Of a DNA stretch of 64,000 nucleotides, positions 18,513-26,396 are shown one piece after another (position 1 is the stretch's first letter; every line of letters starts with the position of its first letter). The DNA is from Alphaproteobacteria bacterium. GTDB taxonomy: Bacteria > Pseudomonadota > Alphaproteobacteria > Sphingomonadales > Kordiimonadaceae. The notes beneath the pieces were generated by a model. That model saw only the letters and a program-made list of their open reading frames with translations. It was not told the origin of the DNA and did no database searches. The translations under genes were made by a program, and so were the position numbers. Where the stretch lies: contig JAJFIS010000027.1 in the NCBI GenBank assembly GCA_021774735.1, forward strand, positions 1 to 64,000, in the 5' to 3' direction.

Positions 18513-18728
18513 GAGAATATAGATAAAATTGCATCTATGGATTGACGAGAGTAATCTGAGAGTGTAACTATTTGGCTGCTTTTACTCGGCGCCAAAATCG
18601 ATTGGGGGCGCGAAGGTAAATATCTTGCTGTATCGTAAGGATTATGTAAGAGAGCACTTTGGAAATACTTTGGCTATTGGTCAATAGTAAATGGCGTTAA
18701 TAAGCCGTAATGCACGGCAATAAAGAGT

Positions 18729-18743
18729 AAGGCAATTTGCCTT
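18729..18743. repeat. Short inverted repeat before kpsF
   Basis: AAGGCAA and TTGCCTT (7 bases each, one-base centre) form a perfect inverted repeat about 30 bases before the GTG start of kpsF. It is a possible operator or leader hairpin. The rest of the 259-base gap 18513-18771 shows no gene. Confidence 0.35.
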
Positions 18744-18771
18744 ATAAGAACAATAAGATCAGGGGAAATTT

Positions 18772-19761
18772 GTGAGCAAGGTCCTAGAGCTACCAAGTGG
18801 TAACCAAGCAGAAATTGCGGCAGTAGTTGATGATATTGGTGAAACCTTTCTTCATCAGGCAGAAGCGCTGAGCCGTTTGGCCCGAAATTATGATTCAGAA
18901 GATTACCGACAAGCCCTGAGGCTTATGCTTGAGAGCAGTGGTCATATTGTTGTCATTGGTATTGGCAAGTCGGGCCATGTGGGCCGTAAAATTTCTGCCA
19001 CGCTGGCTTCAACCGGCACACCTTCATTCTTCTTACACCCAGCGGAAGCTTTTCACGGCGACCTTGGTATGGTTACAAGCCAAGATGTGATAATGTTGGT
19101 GTCTAATTCGGGCGAGACTGCTGAAATAGTCCAGCTTGTGCCTTCCTTAAATGCTTTTGGTAATCCGGTTATTGCTGTGACCAGTAATCCAAATTCGACC
19201 CTGGGTCGGTATGCCGATGTGTCGCTTGATATTGGTGTGCGGGAAGAAAGCTGCCCTAATAATTTGGTGCCAACAACATCGACAACCGTGACGGTTTCTA
19301 TTGGTGATGCGCTGTCGGTTGCCCTGATGAATTTACGTCATTTTCAGGCAACGGATTTTGCCAAATATCACCCGGGTGGCACGCTGGGCCGCCGTCTGCT
19401 CTCTCACGCAGAAGATTTGATGATGAATACGGGTGTAGCATGTCTTTCATCTGATGAAGTGCTACTAGATATGGCGGCGGAGATGGCCGGTGCTCGCACA
19501 AATATTGCCGTTGTGTTAGATGGTGACGGCAAACCCATCGGCGTTGTAACGCAGGAGCAATTAGCGGTGGCCTTGCGTGTGACGCGCCGTTTACATGATG
19601 TGAAAGCGTCAACCATAATGCATACAGAATTTATGAGCGTTCGCCCCAATGATACGCTTGAGCATATCCTTAATGTTTTCAGTGAGAATAGTATAAGCAG
19701 CTTGTTGGTTGTTGATAGTGAGGGCCGTTATTTGGGCCTTCTTGAGGAAGATTTTCTCTAA
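18772..19761 (+). CDS. kdsD: Arabinose-5-phosphate isomerase (KpsF/KdsD)
   Basis: The enzyme interconverts ribulose-5-phosphate and arabinose-5-phosphate, the first committed step to Kdo. The 329-residue protein has an N-terminal SIS domain (VIGIGKSGHVGRKISATLASTGTPSFF, cited here as its first part GIGKSGHVGRKI; HPAEAFHGDLG; VSNSGETAEI; TSTTVTVSIGDALSVAL) and two C-terminal CBS domains (about 210-325). The GTG start follows AGGGGAAA. Position between kpsS and kpsM favours the capsule isoform KpsF, but it could be the only such enzyme of the cell. It ends before a clear terminator, so it is probably its own transcription unit with the 259-base upstream gap. Confidence 0.93.
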   Translation: MSKVLELPSGNQAEIAAVVDDIGETFLHQAEALSRLARNYDSEDYRQALRLMLESSGHIVVIGIGKSGHVGRKISATLASTGTPSFFLHPAEAFHGDLGMVTSQDVIMLVSNSGETAEIVQLVPSLNAFGNPVIAVTSNPNSTLGRYADVSLDIGVREESCPNNLVPTTSTTVTVSIGDALSVALMNLRHFQATDFAKYHPGGTLGRRLLSHAEDLMMNTGVACLSSDEVLLDMAAEMAGARTNIAVVLDGDGKPIGVVTQEQLAVALRVTRRLHDVKASTIMHTEFMSVRPNDTLEHILNVFSENSISSLLVVDSEGRYLGLLEEDFL

Positions 19762-19789
19762 GCATTAACGAATAAACGAGTAATTTAAT

Positions 19790-19825
19790 AGACCACGGCA
19801 GATAAGATGTTTGCAGTGGTCTTTT
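19790..19825 (+). terminator. Intrinsic terminator after kpsF
   Basis: AGACCAC (19790-19796) pairs with GTGGTCT (19816-19822), 7 bp, followed by TTT. It separates kpsF from the export genes kpsMTED. Confidence 0.65.
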
Positions 19826-19865
19826 ATCTTTGGTGAAATAAATGTTGTTCGCCTTTGGTGAGAGC

Positions 19866-19907
19866 GTTACTGTAACAGTGAAACAACATTGATTAATGTA
19901 ACATCAA
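19866..19907. promoter_or_regulatory. Repeats in the promoter region of kpsMTED
   Basis: GTTAC-T-GTAAC (19866-19876) is a palindrome; TGTAACA occurs at 19871-19877 and again at 19897-19903, and TTGAT/ATCAA (19889-19893/19903-19907) flank the second copy. They lie just upstream of kpsM and could be a regulator site. No promoter hexamers were assigned with confidence. Confidence 0.3.
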
Positions 19908-19919
19908 CTGAGAGCGAGA

Positions 19920-20708
19920 ATGATGAAGAGACGTTCCTTAATCGCGCTTCAGCTTGATGTGATTTTTGCGATTTTCATCCGTGAAATTCACCGGAAATTT
20001 TCAGATTATAAGCTTGGCACCTTGTGGGCGATCTTGGACCCCATGGTAATGGTCATGGTGTTCGTGATTTTATTTGGCTTTAAGGGTCGGGGTGAGTTCG
20101 GTTATGTGGAGCCACCTCTTTTTATATTAGCTGCTTTTTTACCCTTTAAGGTGATGTGGAACCAAACCATGAAGGAATGCAGCAATGCAAATAATATTGC
20201 ACGGGGCTTGAAGTCATTTAGGCAGATTAGATTGTTTGATATACTAGTGACACGGGCAATTGTGGTTTTTCTTACAGCTCTAACGGTTGGTGTCGTAATA
20301 TCCTTTGGGTTTTGGTGGGTTCTTGGGATTGACCCTATTCCATACCGAATTTTAGAAACAATTTTTTATGGGGGTACTTTAACCATCTTTGGTTTCGCGA
20401 TTGGTACTATGGTTTGTATGGTAACAGATATTGCCAAAGAGATTGGTAAATTGATTAATATCACCACCATGCCATTGTTGTTTATTTCCGCAGTTTTTTT
20501 CCCAATGTCCGCCATTCCGGAACCGTACCGTGGCTGGCTTGCTTATAATCCTCTGGTTCATCCGATGGAGCTTATTCGTGAAAACTGGTTCTACCGCTAT
20601 GAAAGTCCTGTGTCCGACCCAGTTTATTGGGGCTATTGGCTCATTGGAGCGTTATTCATGGCATTGATGACATATCGCATTAGGTGGCGGAAGGTGATGG
20701 CATTATGA
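19920..20708 (+). CDS. kpsM: Capsule ABC transporter permease KpsM
   Basis: KpsM is the inner-membrane channel subunit of the group 2 capsule exporter. The 262-residue protein has the ABC-2 permease layout: an N-terminal amphipathic stretch with REIHRKFSDYKLGTLWAILDP (first part REIHRKFSDYKLG shown), six hydrophobic segments and the conserved LFISAVFFPMSAIP and YNPLVHPMELIRENWF near the end. It starts at the first of two adjacent ATG codons. Its stop overlaps the kpsT start (ATGA), so both subunits are coupled in translation. Confidence 0.93.
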   Translation: MMKRRSLIALQLDVIFAIFIREIHRKFSDYKLGTLWAILDPMVMVMVFVILFGFKGRGEFGYVEPPLFILAAFLPFKVMWNQTMKECSNANNIARGLKSFRQIRLFDILVTRAIVVFLTALTVGVVISFGFWWVLGIDPIPYRILETIFYGGTLTIFGFAIGTMVCMVTDIAKEIGKLINITTMPLLFISAVFFPMSAIPEPYRGWLAYNPLVHPMELIRENWFYRYESPVSDPVYWGYWLIGALFMALMTYRIRWRKVMAL

Positions 20709-21364
20709 TCAGAATTGAGAGGCTTTCAAAGTCATATGACATCAAAAAAGGTCGTGCGATAATATTTAAAGATGTCAATCTAACTATTCCAACAGGCAGA
20801 TCCATAGCTATCTTAGGTTCAGGGGGAAGTGGAAAAACAACTCTATTGAACCTTATTGGAGGGATAGATTTTCCGACGATAGGGAAAATTAAAACTGAAT
20901 TGGACATGTCATGGCCAATTTCCCATTTAAGGTATGAGAAAAGCATGTCAGTGCGCCAGAATATTCGGTTTGTTGCACGTTTATCTGGTCGAGAAAATTT
21001 TGACCATATAGAAGAAGAGGTTAAAACTTTAAGCCTTGTTGGTGACCGCATGTCGGCAAGAACGCAGCACTTTACTGTGAATGAATTACGGCCTTTAGAT
21101 ATGGCGATAGCGTTGGCATTAAATTTTGATGTGTATTTATTTGATGGAGCCATAAACTTTGGCAATCAAAGTAATAAAGAAATATTACGCGCAGCGTTTG
21201 ATAAAAAAATGAAAACATCCCAAGTGATTATGGCTGTAGATAACCCAGCCCAAGCAAAGGAATATTGTGACGCATCAATTGTCATTAAGGGAAATGATGC
21301 AATATATTTTGACGTCTTTGATGAAGGGGTGGAAGAATTTAAAATTAGCAATGCTGTGAATTAA
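20705..21364 (+). CDS. kpsT: KpsT-like capsule ABC ATPase with degenerate catalytic motifs
   Basis: By position and overall sequence (MIRIERLSKSYDIKKG, WP-x-x, NIRFVARLSG, EYCDASIVIK) this is KpsT, the ATPase partner of KpsM. The 219-residue protein keeps a Walker A loop (GSGGSGKT, residues 38-45). However, where E. coli and Campylobacter KpsT have GGFQ, it has LRYE; the signature SSGMRSRL is replaced by TVNELRPLDMA (124-134); the Walker B end DE is DG (Asp147-Gly148); and the H-loop SHS is VDN (178-180). It should bind ATP but hydrolyse it poorly or not at all by the usual mechanism. The ATG at 20705 overlaps the kpsM stop; an upstream GTG in frame at 20684 is less likely. No frameshift is seen, and downstream kpsE and kpsD look intact. 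Confidence 0.85.
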   Translation: MIRIERLSKSYDIKKGRAIIFKDVNLTIPTGRSIAILGSGGSGKTTLLNLIGGIDFPTIGKIKTELDMSWPISHLRYEKSMSVRQNIRFVARLSGRENFDHIEEEVKTLSLVGDRMSARTQHFTVNELRPLDMAIALALNFDVYLFDGAINFGNQSNKEILRAAFDKKMKTSQVIMAVDNPAQAKEYCDASIVIKGNDAIYFDVFDEGVEEFKISNAVN

Positions 21365-21431
21365 TAATTTCCGCTGTGTTTGATATCTGTTAACAAAGGC
21401 AATTAGATGAACTATGGGGACACTATAGAGG

Positions 21432-22550
21432 ATGCAAAATAATTTGTTCAAAAGATACTGGTCACAATTTTGGGGGCTCGGAAGCTATCGCTGGGTCATG
21501 GTGATTTGGGTTATGTCGGCATTCTACTATATGGGTGTAGCATCAGACCGTTACGTGCCTGAAACAAAAATATATGTCAAGTCGATCAAATCGGTTTCCG
21601 GTGAAGGTATGCCTAATTTATCCTTGCTTGCTACTGGTATCACACAGGCATCTCCTGATCTCTTGCTTCTGCAAGAATATATGCGGTCTATGGATATGCT
21701 GAAACAGCTGGATGAGCATATTCAGTTAAGGAAACATTATAGCGATGAACGTTGGGATTTTATCTCTAGGCTAAATAGTTGGGCCTCAGAAGAAGATTAT
21801 CTTGAATATTATCGTGATCACCTTGAACTGGAGGTTGATGCAGAATCAGGGATCATGTTTGTTCGCGCTGAGGCCTTCACCAAAGAATTTTCGCTAAAAT
21901 TAACCCATGAGCTGCTCCAGCGAGGAGAAGCTTATTTGAATAAAGTTGGGCAAACTATTGCGATGAGTGAGATTAAATTTGTTGAAGGTGAGCTTGGCCG
22001 AGCTCAAGCTGAGCTCAAGGTTGCCCAGGCAGAGTTATTGAAGTTCTTAGGTGAGAATAAAACTTTAAGTCCAGAGGTTGAGGGCAAAGCTTTTCAGCAA
22101 GTTGTTACAGAAATGCGATCACAATTAGTAAATTTGAAAGCAGAAGAAAAGGCCTTGGCAAGTTTTTTAAACGCTGACGCGGCAGAACTGGTGACTGTAA
22201 AGTCCAAGATTTTAGCAATTGAGGAACAGTTGGCAATCGAAGCTGCCAAGCTATCATCAGGTGGTGATGCTTCAATGGGTAAAGTAAATGCGGAATTTCA
22301 GATGCTTGAGATGCAAGTTAAATTTGCTACTGATATTTATAAATCTACTTTAACCGCCCTAGAAAAAACCAGAGTGGATGCATACAGAAAATTAAAGCAT
22401 TTGGTAGTGGTTCAATCACCGCTTCTTCCCGATGCGCGAACTTATCCACGCGTAATATATATGTTAATAACTATTTTTATCATTATGAGTCTGATTTATG
22501 GCATTGTAGCCATGATTGTGGCAACTGTGAAGGAACACCGTGATGCTTGA
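21432..22550 (+). CDS. kpsE: Capsule export inner-membrane protein KpsE
   Basis: The 372-residue protein belongs to the BexC/CtrB/KpsE family of periplasmic polysaccharide co-polymerase-like adaptors. It has an N-terminal membrane segment (YRWVMVIWVMSAFYYMGV), an extended coiled-coil periplasmic part (about 170-290, rich in Glu, Lys and Ala) and a C-terminal membrane segment (YMLITIFIIMSLIYGIVAMI) preceded by the conserved SPLLPDARTYPRV. It links KpsMT in the inner membrane to KpsD in the outer membrane. Start ATG 21432 is preceded by a GGGGA about eleven bases upstream. The last codons overlap kpsD. Confidence 0.92.
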   Translation: MQNNLFKRYWSQFWGLGSYRWVMVIWVMSAFYYMGVASDRYVPETKIYVKSIKSVSGEGMPNLSLLATGITQASPDLLLLQEYMRSMDMLKQLDEHIQLRKHYSDERWDFISRLNSWASEEDYLEYYRDHLELEVDAESGIMFVRAEAFTKEFSLKLTHELLQRGEAYLNKVGQTIAMSEIKFVEGELGRAQAELKVAQAELLKFLGENKTLSPEVEGKAFQQVVTEMRSQLVNLKAEEKALASFLNADAAELVTVKSKILAIEEQLAIEAAKLSSGGDASMGKVNAEFQMLEMQVKFATDIYKSTLTALEKTRVDAYRKLKHLVVVQSPLLPDARTYPRVIYMLITIFIIMSLIYGIVAMIVATVKEHRDA

Positions 22551-24201
22551 TATTAATGTTTCGGTGAAAGCCCAATTTCAGGCCTTACTAATTGCTTGTA
22601 TGGCACTGGTAGGTTTATCTGTATCAGCAGTAGCCCAAGTGGGCGATGTAGCACAAGATGCAACACCCGTTGCTACCACAACCACTAAGGCCGCTGAGGG
22701 GCGCAGAGTATTCGGCGATTGGATGTTCTCTGGCAGCTTTGCTAAACAGGCTTTCGTTGGTTTTAATCCAAGCTATGAAGTTGCCATCGGAGACCAAGTT
22801 GCCGTGCAAATGTGGGGTGGATTTGAATTTCAGGAAATTTTAACGGTTGATAATCAAGGCAATATCTTTTTACCTCGGGTTGGCCCTATTCAGGTTCTTG
22901 GTGTTCGCAATGGCGCATTAAATAGTCATGTGGTGCAAGCTGTCCAGAAGATATTCAAGAAGAATGTTGGTATTTATGCCTCTCTGACAGGTGCAGAGCC
23001 AGTTAAGATTTTTGTCACGGGTTTTGTCGCTAAACCAGGGCTCTATGCGGGGCATTCATCTGATAGTGTATTGCGGTTCTTGGATATGGCTGGTGGTATT
23101 GACCCTGCACGGGGTAGCTATATTGCACTTGAGGTTCTTCGTGGGGGTGAATTATTGAAAGCCATCAACCTATATGACTTTCTTTTACAGGGTAAGCTAC
23201 CTTCCTTTCAATTATTTGACGGCGACACCATTCTCGTTAAAGGCCTAAACAAACAAATTGGTGTGGTTGGTCTTGTTCAAAATGCTTTTGTTTATGAATT
23301 TTCAAAGGACACAATCACCGTTGCTGATGCTCTTGCTCTAGCGCACCCGAATTCACGCGCCACCCATGTGCGGATCAACCGTAATAACCGCGTGAAAGAA
23401 GAGGTGGAATATTATTCCCTAAATGAAGCGGCTGAGATGACCTTAACCGACGGAGATGTGCTCGATATAACATCGGATAAGCTCCCCGGGTCTATTTCCG
23501 TTCGAGTTGAGGGAGAACATTCTGGCCGCCAAGAATATATTTTGCCCTATGGAGCACGGTTGGAAGATGTTTTATCACAGCTTTCACTCACTGAGAATGC
23601 GCAGATTGATGCAATCCAGCTTTACCGTATAAGTGTGAGAGCGCGCCAAAAAGAAATGTTGATGGCACAGCTCCGTGCAGTTGAAAGCAGTGTTTTGACG
23701 GCGCGTTCTAACACCACTAATGAAGCGGCGCTTAGGGTTCAAGAAGCCCAAATGGTTTTGCAATGGGTTGAACGTGCCCGCAGTATTGAGCCAAAAGGGC
23801 AGGTTGCGCTCGGAAATTCTAATATTAAAGATGATATATTATTAGAGGCAGGTGATATTATCCGCATACCACGGCGCAGCAATTTGGTTATGGTTCACGG
23901 CGATGTATTGTTTCCAAGTGCTATGACCTATGACGCAAGTAAAACGACACTAGCGTATATTGAGAAAGCTGGAGGTTTCACCCAAGGGGCGGGCAGCTCC
24001 AATATTTTAATTTTACGTCGGGACGGTTCGTTTGAAAAAGTCTCCAAAGGCAAACTCAAGAGCAAGAAATTGATTATTCACCCCGGTGATGAAATTTTTG
24101 TTCTTCCGAGAGTACAAACCAAATATATTCAGGTTGCAAGCGATATAACATCGGTCTTATATCAGATTGCGGTGGCAGCTGGGGTAATATTGCGCCTTTA
24201 A
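22543..24201 (+). CDS. kpsD: Capsule outer-membrane export protein KpsD (poly-export/SLBB)
   Basis: The 552-residue protein has a signal sequence (LLIACMALVGLSVSAVAQ), a polysaccharide-export domain (YEVAIGDQVAVQMWGGFEF, TVDNQGNIFLPRVGPIQVLG) and SLBB-type beta-grasp repeats (VFVTGFVAKPGLYAG-like at about 155; MVHGDVLFPSAMTYD at about 450). A C-terminal hydrophobic stretch (VLYQIAVAAGVILRL) may form the outer-membrane helix. It is the Wza-like channel subunit of the group 2 exporter. ATG 22543 overlaps the end of kpsE; the GTG at 22540 is an alternative start with the same AAGGA ribosome site. Confidence 0.92.
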   Translation: MLDINVSVKAQFQALLIACMALVGLSVSAVAQVGDVAQDATPVATTTTKAAEGRRVFGDWMFSGSFAKQAFVGFNPSYEVAIGDQVAVQMWGGFEFQEILTVDNQGNIFLPRVGPIQVLGVRNGALNSHVVQAVQKIFKKNVGIYASLTGAEPVKIFVTGFVAKPGLYAGHSSDSVLRFLDMAGGIDPARGSYIALEVLRGGELLKAINLYDFLLQGKLPSFQLFDGDTILVKGLNKQIGVVGLVQNAFVYEFSKDTITVADALALAHPNSRATHVRINRNNRVKEEVEYYSLNEAAEMTLTDGDVLDITSDKLPGSISVRVEGEHSGRQEYILPYGARLEDVLSQLSLTENAQIDAIQLYRISVRARQKEMLMAQLRAVESSVLTARSNTTNEAALRVQEAQMVLQWVERARSIEPKGQVALGNSNIKDDILLEAGDIIRIPRRSNLVMVHGDVLFPSAMTYDASKTTLAYIEKAGGFTQGAGSSNILILRRDGSFEKVSKGKLKSKKLIIHPGDEIFVLPRVQTKYIQVASDITSVLYQIAVAAGVILRL

Positions 24202-24221
24202 GGCTGTATGGAGTTACGTTG

Positions 24222-24875
24222 GTGCTAAAGAAAAAGAACTTACAAACTGTTGTTTTTGTTCACATCCCAAAAACCGCAGGGTCTTCCTTGCGGCAAGGGG
24301 TGCGCCAAGCAAAACCTAAACACACCATTTTGTTTGACTATCGCCCTGATGGAAGGGCTACGACTAAGGAATATGTTGATAAATTTGATAACCCTGATGG
24401 CCGAAATGAATTAGCGGAAGAGTTTGCTGAAAAACCTCTATTTCTTTGCGGGCATTTCAGGGCAGAAAAATATGTTCCCCATTTCCCGCTCTCAACCTTT
24501 GCCGCTTTTTTTCGAGACCCGGTTGAGCGCGTTCTGTCAAATTATAATCAAAGGCTTCGACGTGGTTTTGAATATACTTTAGAGGAATACCTCAACCTAA
24601 CAGACCATCATAATGTTCAATCTAAGTTTGTGATAGGCGTAAATTGGCGCGAATTCGGCTTCATTGGGCTAACCGATGAATATGATGAAAGTTTAAAACG
24701 CTTTCGTGAGTTTTCTGGCATTAAAGTCAAGGCATTAAAACGTAATGTGCGGGCGCGCCCGTTTGCACCGCCATCACCTGATATGGTTGCGCAAATTAAG
24801 GCAGTAAACATGGATGATATTGAATTATATAGGCAAGTGAAGGATCATTGCCAGAAAAAATGGCCACCATTTTGA
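24222..24875 (+). CDS. Sulfotransferase family protein
   Basis: The roughly 217-residue cytoplasmic protein has the 5'-phosphosulfate-binding loop (FVHIPKTAGSSLRQG) and the 3'-phosphate motif (FFRDPVERVLSNYNQR), typical of PAPS-dependent carbohydrate sulfotransferases. GTG 24222 follows GGAG by eight bases; the adjacent TTG at 24219 is the alternative. It lies 20 bases after kpsD on the same strand, so it is probably part of the kpsMTED transcript, and it may sulfate the capsule or a capsule precursor. The target is inferred only from position. Confidence 0.82.
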   Translation: MLKKKNLQTVVFVHIPKTAGSSLRQGVRQAKPKHTILFDYRPDGRATTKEYVDKFDNPDGRNELAEEFAEKPLFLCGHFRAEKYVPHFPLSTFAAFFRDPVERVLSNYNQRLRRGFEYTLEEYLNLTDHHNVQSKFVIGVNWREFGFIGLTDEYDESLKRFREFSGIKVKALKRNVRARPFAPPSPDMVAQIKAVNMDDIELYRQVKDHCQKKWPPF

Positions 24876-24916
24876 GCTTGGTGAAATACCTACAGTTACT
24901 AATTGAGTTTATTTCA

Positions 24917-25897
24917 TTATCGACTGAGAAGGTCACTTAATAATTTAAGCGTTATGCCCTGCATCTGCAAAAGAGCTTCAATGTCATTGGGAGCTTTATG
25001 GGGGTGTTTTGGTCTAATTTTCAACCAATTTTCCAGTCCTTGCTCTTTGAAAAACTCAGCCTCTAACCAAGCATTTTCTTCAGCGTGGGTGGCTAAAATA
25101 GCCTGTCTTTCTTTCACGCTCAATGGGTCATCATTAGAGATAGAAAGACTTGCACCAAATTCCGTTTGCAGGAAATTAGTCAATGTCGAATCGTGAGGAC
25201 CATTGAAAAGATAAGGGCTATAGGAAAGCCCATGAACCAAATGATGGTTCAGTGAAAGGTTGGCATCATCGGTATTTGTATAACTAATATTCTTCTTAAG
25301 GCCTATTTGGGCAATAAAGTCGTCAATTAGTGCCCCATTGGTTAAATAGTCTGGATGTACGAGGCCAACATGCATATTTTCGCGGCCACATACATTGGAC
25401 CAATTGGCAATGATGGTCCGGTATAAGTCTTTAGGATTAGCGATATGATTTTGAACAATTTGCGAAAGCTTGGAGCCTTCTTTTGATTGCCACTGCTTCC
25501 ATGATGATACTAACCAGTCATCCTGCCGACGAATATAATAAATGACTTTTATATTAATCTCATCACTGATGAATCCGCTGAAGAGTTCAGGAAACTCAGG
25601 ATGAGTAAGATTTTCAGCTGAGATGACTAGGCTATGGTGCCCAGCCTTTTCATTGAGTGTCAGTAAATTTCTAATAGCATCGGTAAATTTTGTCTGGCTT
25701 TTGGGGTAGTTGTTACGAATATTCGTCAAATATCGCACCGGAGCCAGTTTGGATGATCTTCGTGACATCAGCTTTAGTCTTTTATCAGCAATGCCAAAGC
25801 CCTGCTTAGATAGCAGTACCTGATTTGCATGTAAAAAATTTTGGATGGTGGTGCTGCCACATTTTGGGTGGCCTATATGTAGGATAATGTTTTGCAT
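24917..25897 (-). CDS. Sulfotransferase-like protein
   Basis: The 326-residue product begins HIGHPKCGSTTIQNFLHAN, a P-loop-like PAPS-binding segment of the sulfotransferase superfamily, with YYIRRQDDWLVSSWKQW about 130 residues in, which resembles the 3'-phosphate-binding region. It is convergent with the first sulfotransferase gene and separated from it by 41 bases. No signal or membrane segment is visible. The substrate is unknown; a role in capsule or surface-glycan modification is inferred from the neighbourhood. Distant homology makes the exact family less sure than for the upstream gene. Confidence 0.72.
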   Translation of the reverse strand: MQNIILHIGHPKCGSTTIQNFLHANQVLLSKQGFGIADKRLKLMSRRSSKLAPVRYLTNIRNNYPKSQTKFTDAIRNLLTLNEKAGHHSLVISAENLTHPEFPELFSGFISDEINIKVIYYIRRQDDWLVSSWKQWQSKEGSKLSQIVQNHIANPKDLYRTIIANWSNVCGRENMHVGLVHPDYLTNGALIDDFIAQIGLKKNISYTNTDDANLSLNHHLVHGLSYSPYLFNGPHDSTLTNFLQTEFGASLSISNDDPLSVKERQAILATHAEENAWLEAEFFKEQGLENWLKIRPKHPHKAPNDIEALLQMQGITLKLLSDLLSR

Positions 25898-26033
25898 TTT
25901 ACCTCAGAGAAATGAATTATCATTTTACTTTACATTAGGAAGCCAGAAACAGTAATGGATTATTTCGATATAATGTATTTTTGAATATTTAAATAAATTT
26001 GGAGCTGACCTTATAAATGGCTGTTACTCTTTT

Positions 26034-26396
26034 TTAGGTAACTAAATTTTCGACTTTTTCTTTTAGTATCTCAATTTTGACCGGCTTGACAATATAATCA
26101 GCAGCACCGGCCTTATAGGCTTGTTCCATCGTTTTGGGTGTTGCATCCGCGCTGACCATCACAATTGGTAGGCTTTCCTGCCCCAGAGTTTTCTTGATAT
26201 GCCGTACAGCATCAACACCGTTCATTCCGGGCAAATTAATATCCATGAAAATTAAATCGTATTTCTCATGCTTAATTCTTTCAATTCCTGCCTCTGCCGA
26301 GGGTGCAACGGATAAAGGAATATGCCAGATGCTTTTAACATAAAGTTCTAAGACCTTTGCATTGATGGCTATATCTTCAACATATAAAAACTTCAT
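26034..26396 (-). CDS. Stand-alone response regulator receiver
   Basis: The 120-residue protein is a receiver domain only: acidic pocket VED near residue 7, phosphoacceptor Asp52 in IFMDINLPGMNG, MVSADA and the conserved Lys in YIVKPVKIE. There is no DNA-binding or enzymatic output. Its start overlaps the end of the histidine kinase gene by four bases, which marks it as the cognate partner, likely acting by protein-protein contact like CheY or DivK. Confidence 0.9.
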   Translation of the reverse strand: MKFLYVEDIAINAKVLELYVKSIWHIPLSVAPSAEAGIERIKHEKYDLIFMDINLPGMNGVDAVRHIKKTLGQESLPIVMVSADATPKTMEQAYKAGAADYIVKPVKIEILKEKVENLVT

